From: an uncultured Eggerthella sp.
GTDB taxonomy: Bacteria > Actinomycetota > Coriobacteriia > Coriobacteriales > Eggerthellaceae
DNA: 6,713 bases
Direction: 5' to 3'
NCBI GenBank assembly: GCA_900548955.1
Contig: URMQ01000089.1
Span: forward strand, 1-6,713
Under the pieces are notes generated by a model. The model saw only the letters and a list, made by a program, of their open reading frames with translations, had not been told where the DNA came from and made no database searches. Both the position numbers and the translations under genes were made by a program. Shown here piece by piece: positions 5,749 through 6,713 of this stretch. Within the stretch, counting starts at the first letter, position 1, and each line of letters begins with the position of its first letter.

Positions 5749-6669
5749 ATGAAAGATAAAGCCAACTATTTACAACGCTATGATTCTTGCGTAGTTTGCC
5801 CTCGAAAATGTGGTGTTAATCGCAATGCAGGAGAACGGGGGATTTGCAAAGCTCCTGCCGAACTGTATCTTGGTCGTGCAGCACTTCATTGGTGGGAAGA
5901 ACCTTGCCTTGTAGGAGACAAGGGAAGTGGAGCTGTGTTCTTTTCGTATTGCCCTATGGGGTGCGTATACTGTCAAAATGAAGATCTAGTTGCAGGTGCG
6001 GGTGTTGCGGTTGGTTTCGAGCAATTTAAAAAAACACTATTGCGATTACAGAACGAAGAAGGCGCCGCTAATATCAACTTAGTTACGCCATCGCATTACG
6101 TGCCTACGATTGCTGCCGCCCTTCACTCATTGAAGGAATGGGAACAGCTGCATGTTCCTGTGGTATATAACACCTCAAGTTATGATTCGGTCGATGGCTT
6201 GCGCATGCTGCAAGGCCTTGTTGATATCTACTTAGCAGACTTTAAATATGCTTCTTCTGATATTGCCCAGAATCTTTCTCATGCTGCTAATTATCCATCC
6301 GTAGCACTTGCTGCTCTTGATGAAATGGTGGACCAAGTTACTGATTGGGAAGAAGACGATCAGGGGCTATTGAAGCAGGGCATTATTGTTCGTCACCTGG
6401 TCCTACCTGGGCATATAGAGGAATCTTTCCGTGTGTTGAAAGTTCTTCATGAACGCTACAAAGACAAAATCCGTTTGAGTATCATGAATCAATACACGCC
6501 CTTGCGAGGCAATTTGGCGCGCTATGGCTTGGAAGGAAGGGTGTCTTTTGAAGAATACGAACAGGTCCTTGATTATGCTGATTTCCTGGGAATAGAGAAT
6601 TATTTCTGGCAGGAAGGTGGCGCTGCGAGCGATAGTTTTATTCCTGTATTTGATGGAATGATATTGTAA
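5749..6669 (+). CDS. PflX-type radical SAM protein (COG1313-like)
   Basis: This radical SAM protein resembles pyruvate formate-lyase activating enzymes and specifically the PflX group of unknown function. It is 306 residues, normal for that group. An N-terminal Cys set, C14-x2-C17-PRK-C21-GVNR and C33 in GERGICKAP, is the group hallmark and probably holds a second metal site. HWWEEP (47-52) and GSGAVFFSYC precede the radical SAM motif C68-x3-C72-x2-C75-QN, which binds the SAM-cleaving [4Fe-4S] cluster. Later motifs are LVTPSHYVP (111-119), ADFKYA (163-168), RHLVLPGH (215-222), MNQYTPLRG (246-254) and the C-terminal FIPVFDG (297-303). The ATG at 5749 is the only sensible start, since an in-frame TAA at 5737-5739 lies just upstream and the first Cys is at residue 14. 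Its ribosome site is poor (GGATAG at 5731-5736). It probably follows the metal-tailed gene in one transcript. No glycyl-radical enzyme is in the window, so its target is unknown. Confidence 0.9.
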   Translation: MKDKANYLQRYDSCVVCPRKCGVNRNAGERGICKAPAELYLGRAALHWWEEPCLVGDKGSGAVFFSYCPMGCVYCQNEDLVAGAGVAVGFEQFKKTLLRLQNEEGAANINLVTPSHYVPTIAAALHSLKEWEQLHVPVVYNTSSYDSVDGLRMLQGLVDIYLADFKYASSDIAQNLSHAANYPSVALAALDEMVDQVTDWEEDDQGLLKQGIIVRHLVLPGHIEESFRVLKVLHERYKDKIRLSIMNQYTPLRGNLARYGLEGRVSFEEYEQVLDYADFLGIENYFWQEGGAASDSFIPVFDGMIL

Positions 6670-6713
6670 AGGTAATTGTCTTCCTCGTTCCGTACTTTTA
6701 GTGTGATTTTAGC

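Noticed and set aside
6670..6713. Last 44 nt after the radical SAM gene
   Set aside because: No ribosome site, start codon with a supported frame, or terminator stem could be identified before the window ends.

Overview
The window is compact bacterial DNA with six genes, all on the + strand, separated by short gaps. Base composition is moderate, and Shine-Dalgarno sites are clear upstream of most genes. The gene types (a RicT/PSP1-type protein with a very long Arg-rich tail, a NAPRT, tandem DegV proteins and a PflX-like radical SAM protein) suggest an anaerobic Gram-positive bacterium. My best guess is a moderate-GC Coriobacteriia (Eggerthellaceae/Atopobiaceae-like), with a Bacillota species as the alternative. 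This is inference from gene types; no rRNA or other marker gene is present.

Layout. (1) nt 2-1183: the 3' part of a PSP1/RicT-family gene whose start lies off the left edge. About 100 conserved residues are followed by about 285 residues of basic, low-complexity tail. (2) 1173-2627: nicotinate phosphoribosyltransferase (pncB), overlapping the previous gene by 11 nt. (3) 2667-3572 and (4) 3645-4571: two divergent DegV/FakB-like fatty-acid-binding proteins in tandem, each preceded by a small inverted repeat in its leader. A hairpin plus T-rich run at 4608-4648 looks like the terminator of this four-gene block. (5) 4679-5695: a shortened, degenerate beta-hydroxyacid dehydrogenase (HIBADH/6PGDH-type) homologue with a striking Cys/His/Asp tail that looks like a metal-binding domain. 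(6) 5749-6669: a PflX-type (COG1313-like) radical SAM protein with an additional N-terminal Cys cluster. The last 44 nt hold no recognisable gene.

How they fit together. Genes 1-4 look like one transcription unit, but their roles (an RNA processing/regulatory factor, NAD salvage, acyl-chain delivery) do not form a single pathway. Genes 5-6 follow the terminator and probably form a second unit. The combination of a dehydrogenase fold that has lost its nucleotide-binding and active-site signatures, a metal-binding tail, and an Fe-S radical enzyme next door is the most unusual part of the window and the best candidate for an undescribed function. No CRISPR array, mobile element, tRNA or rRNA was seen.
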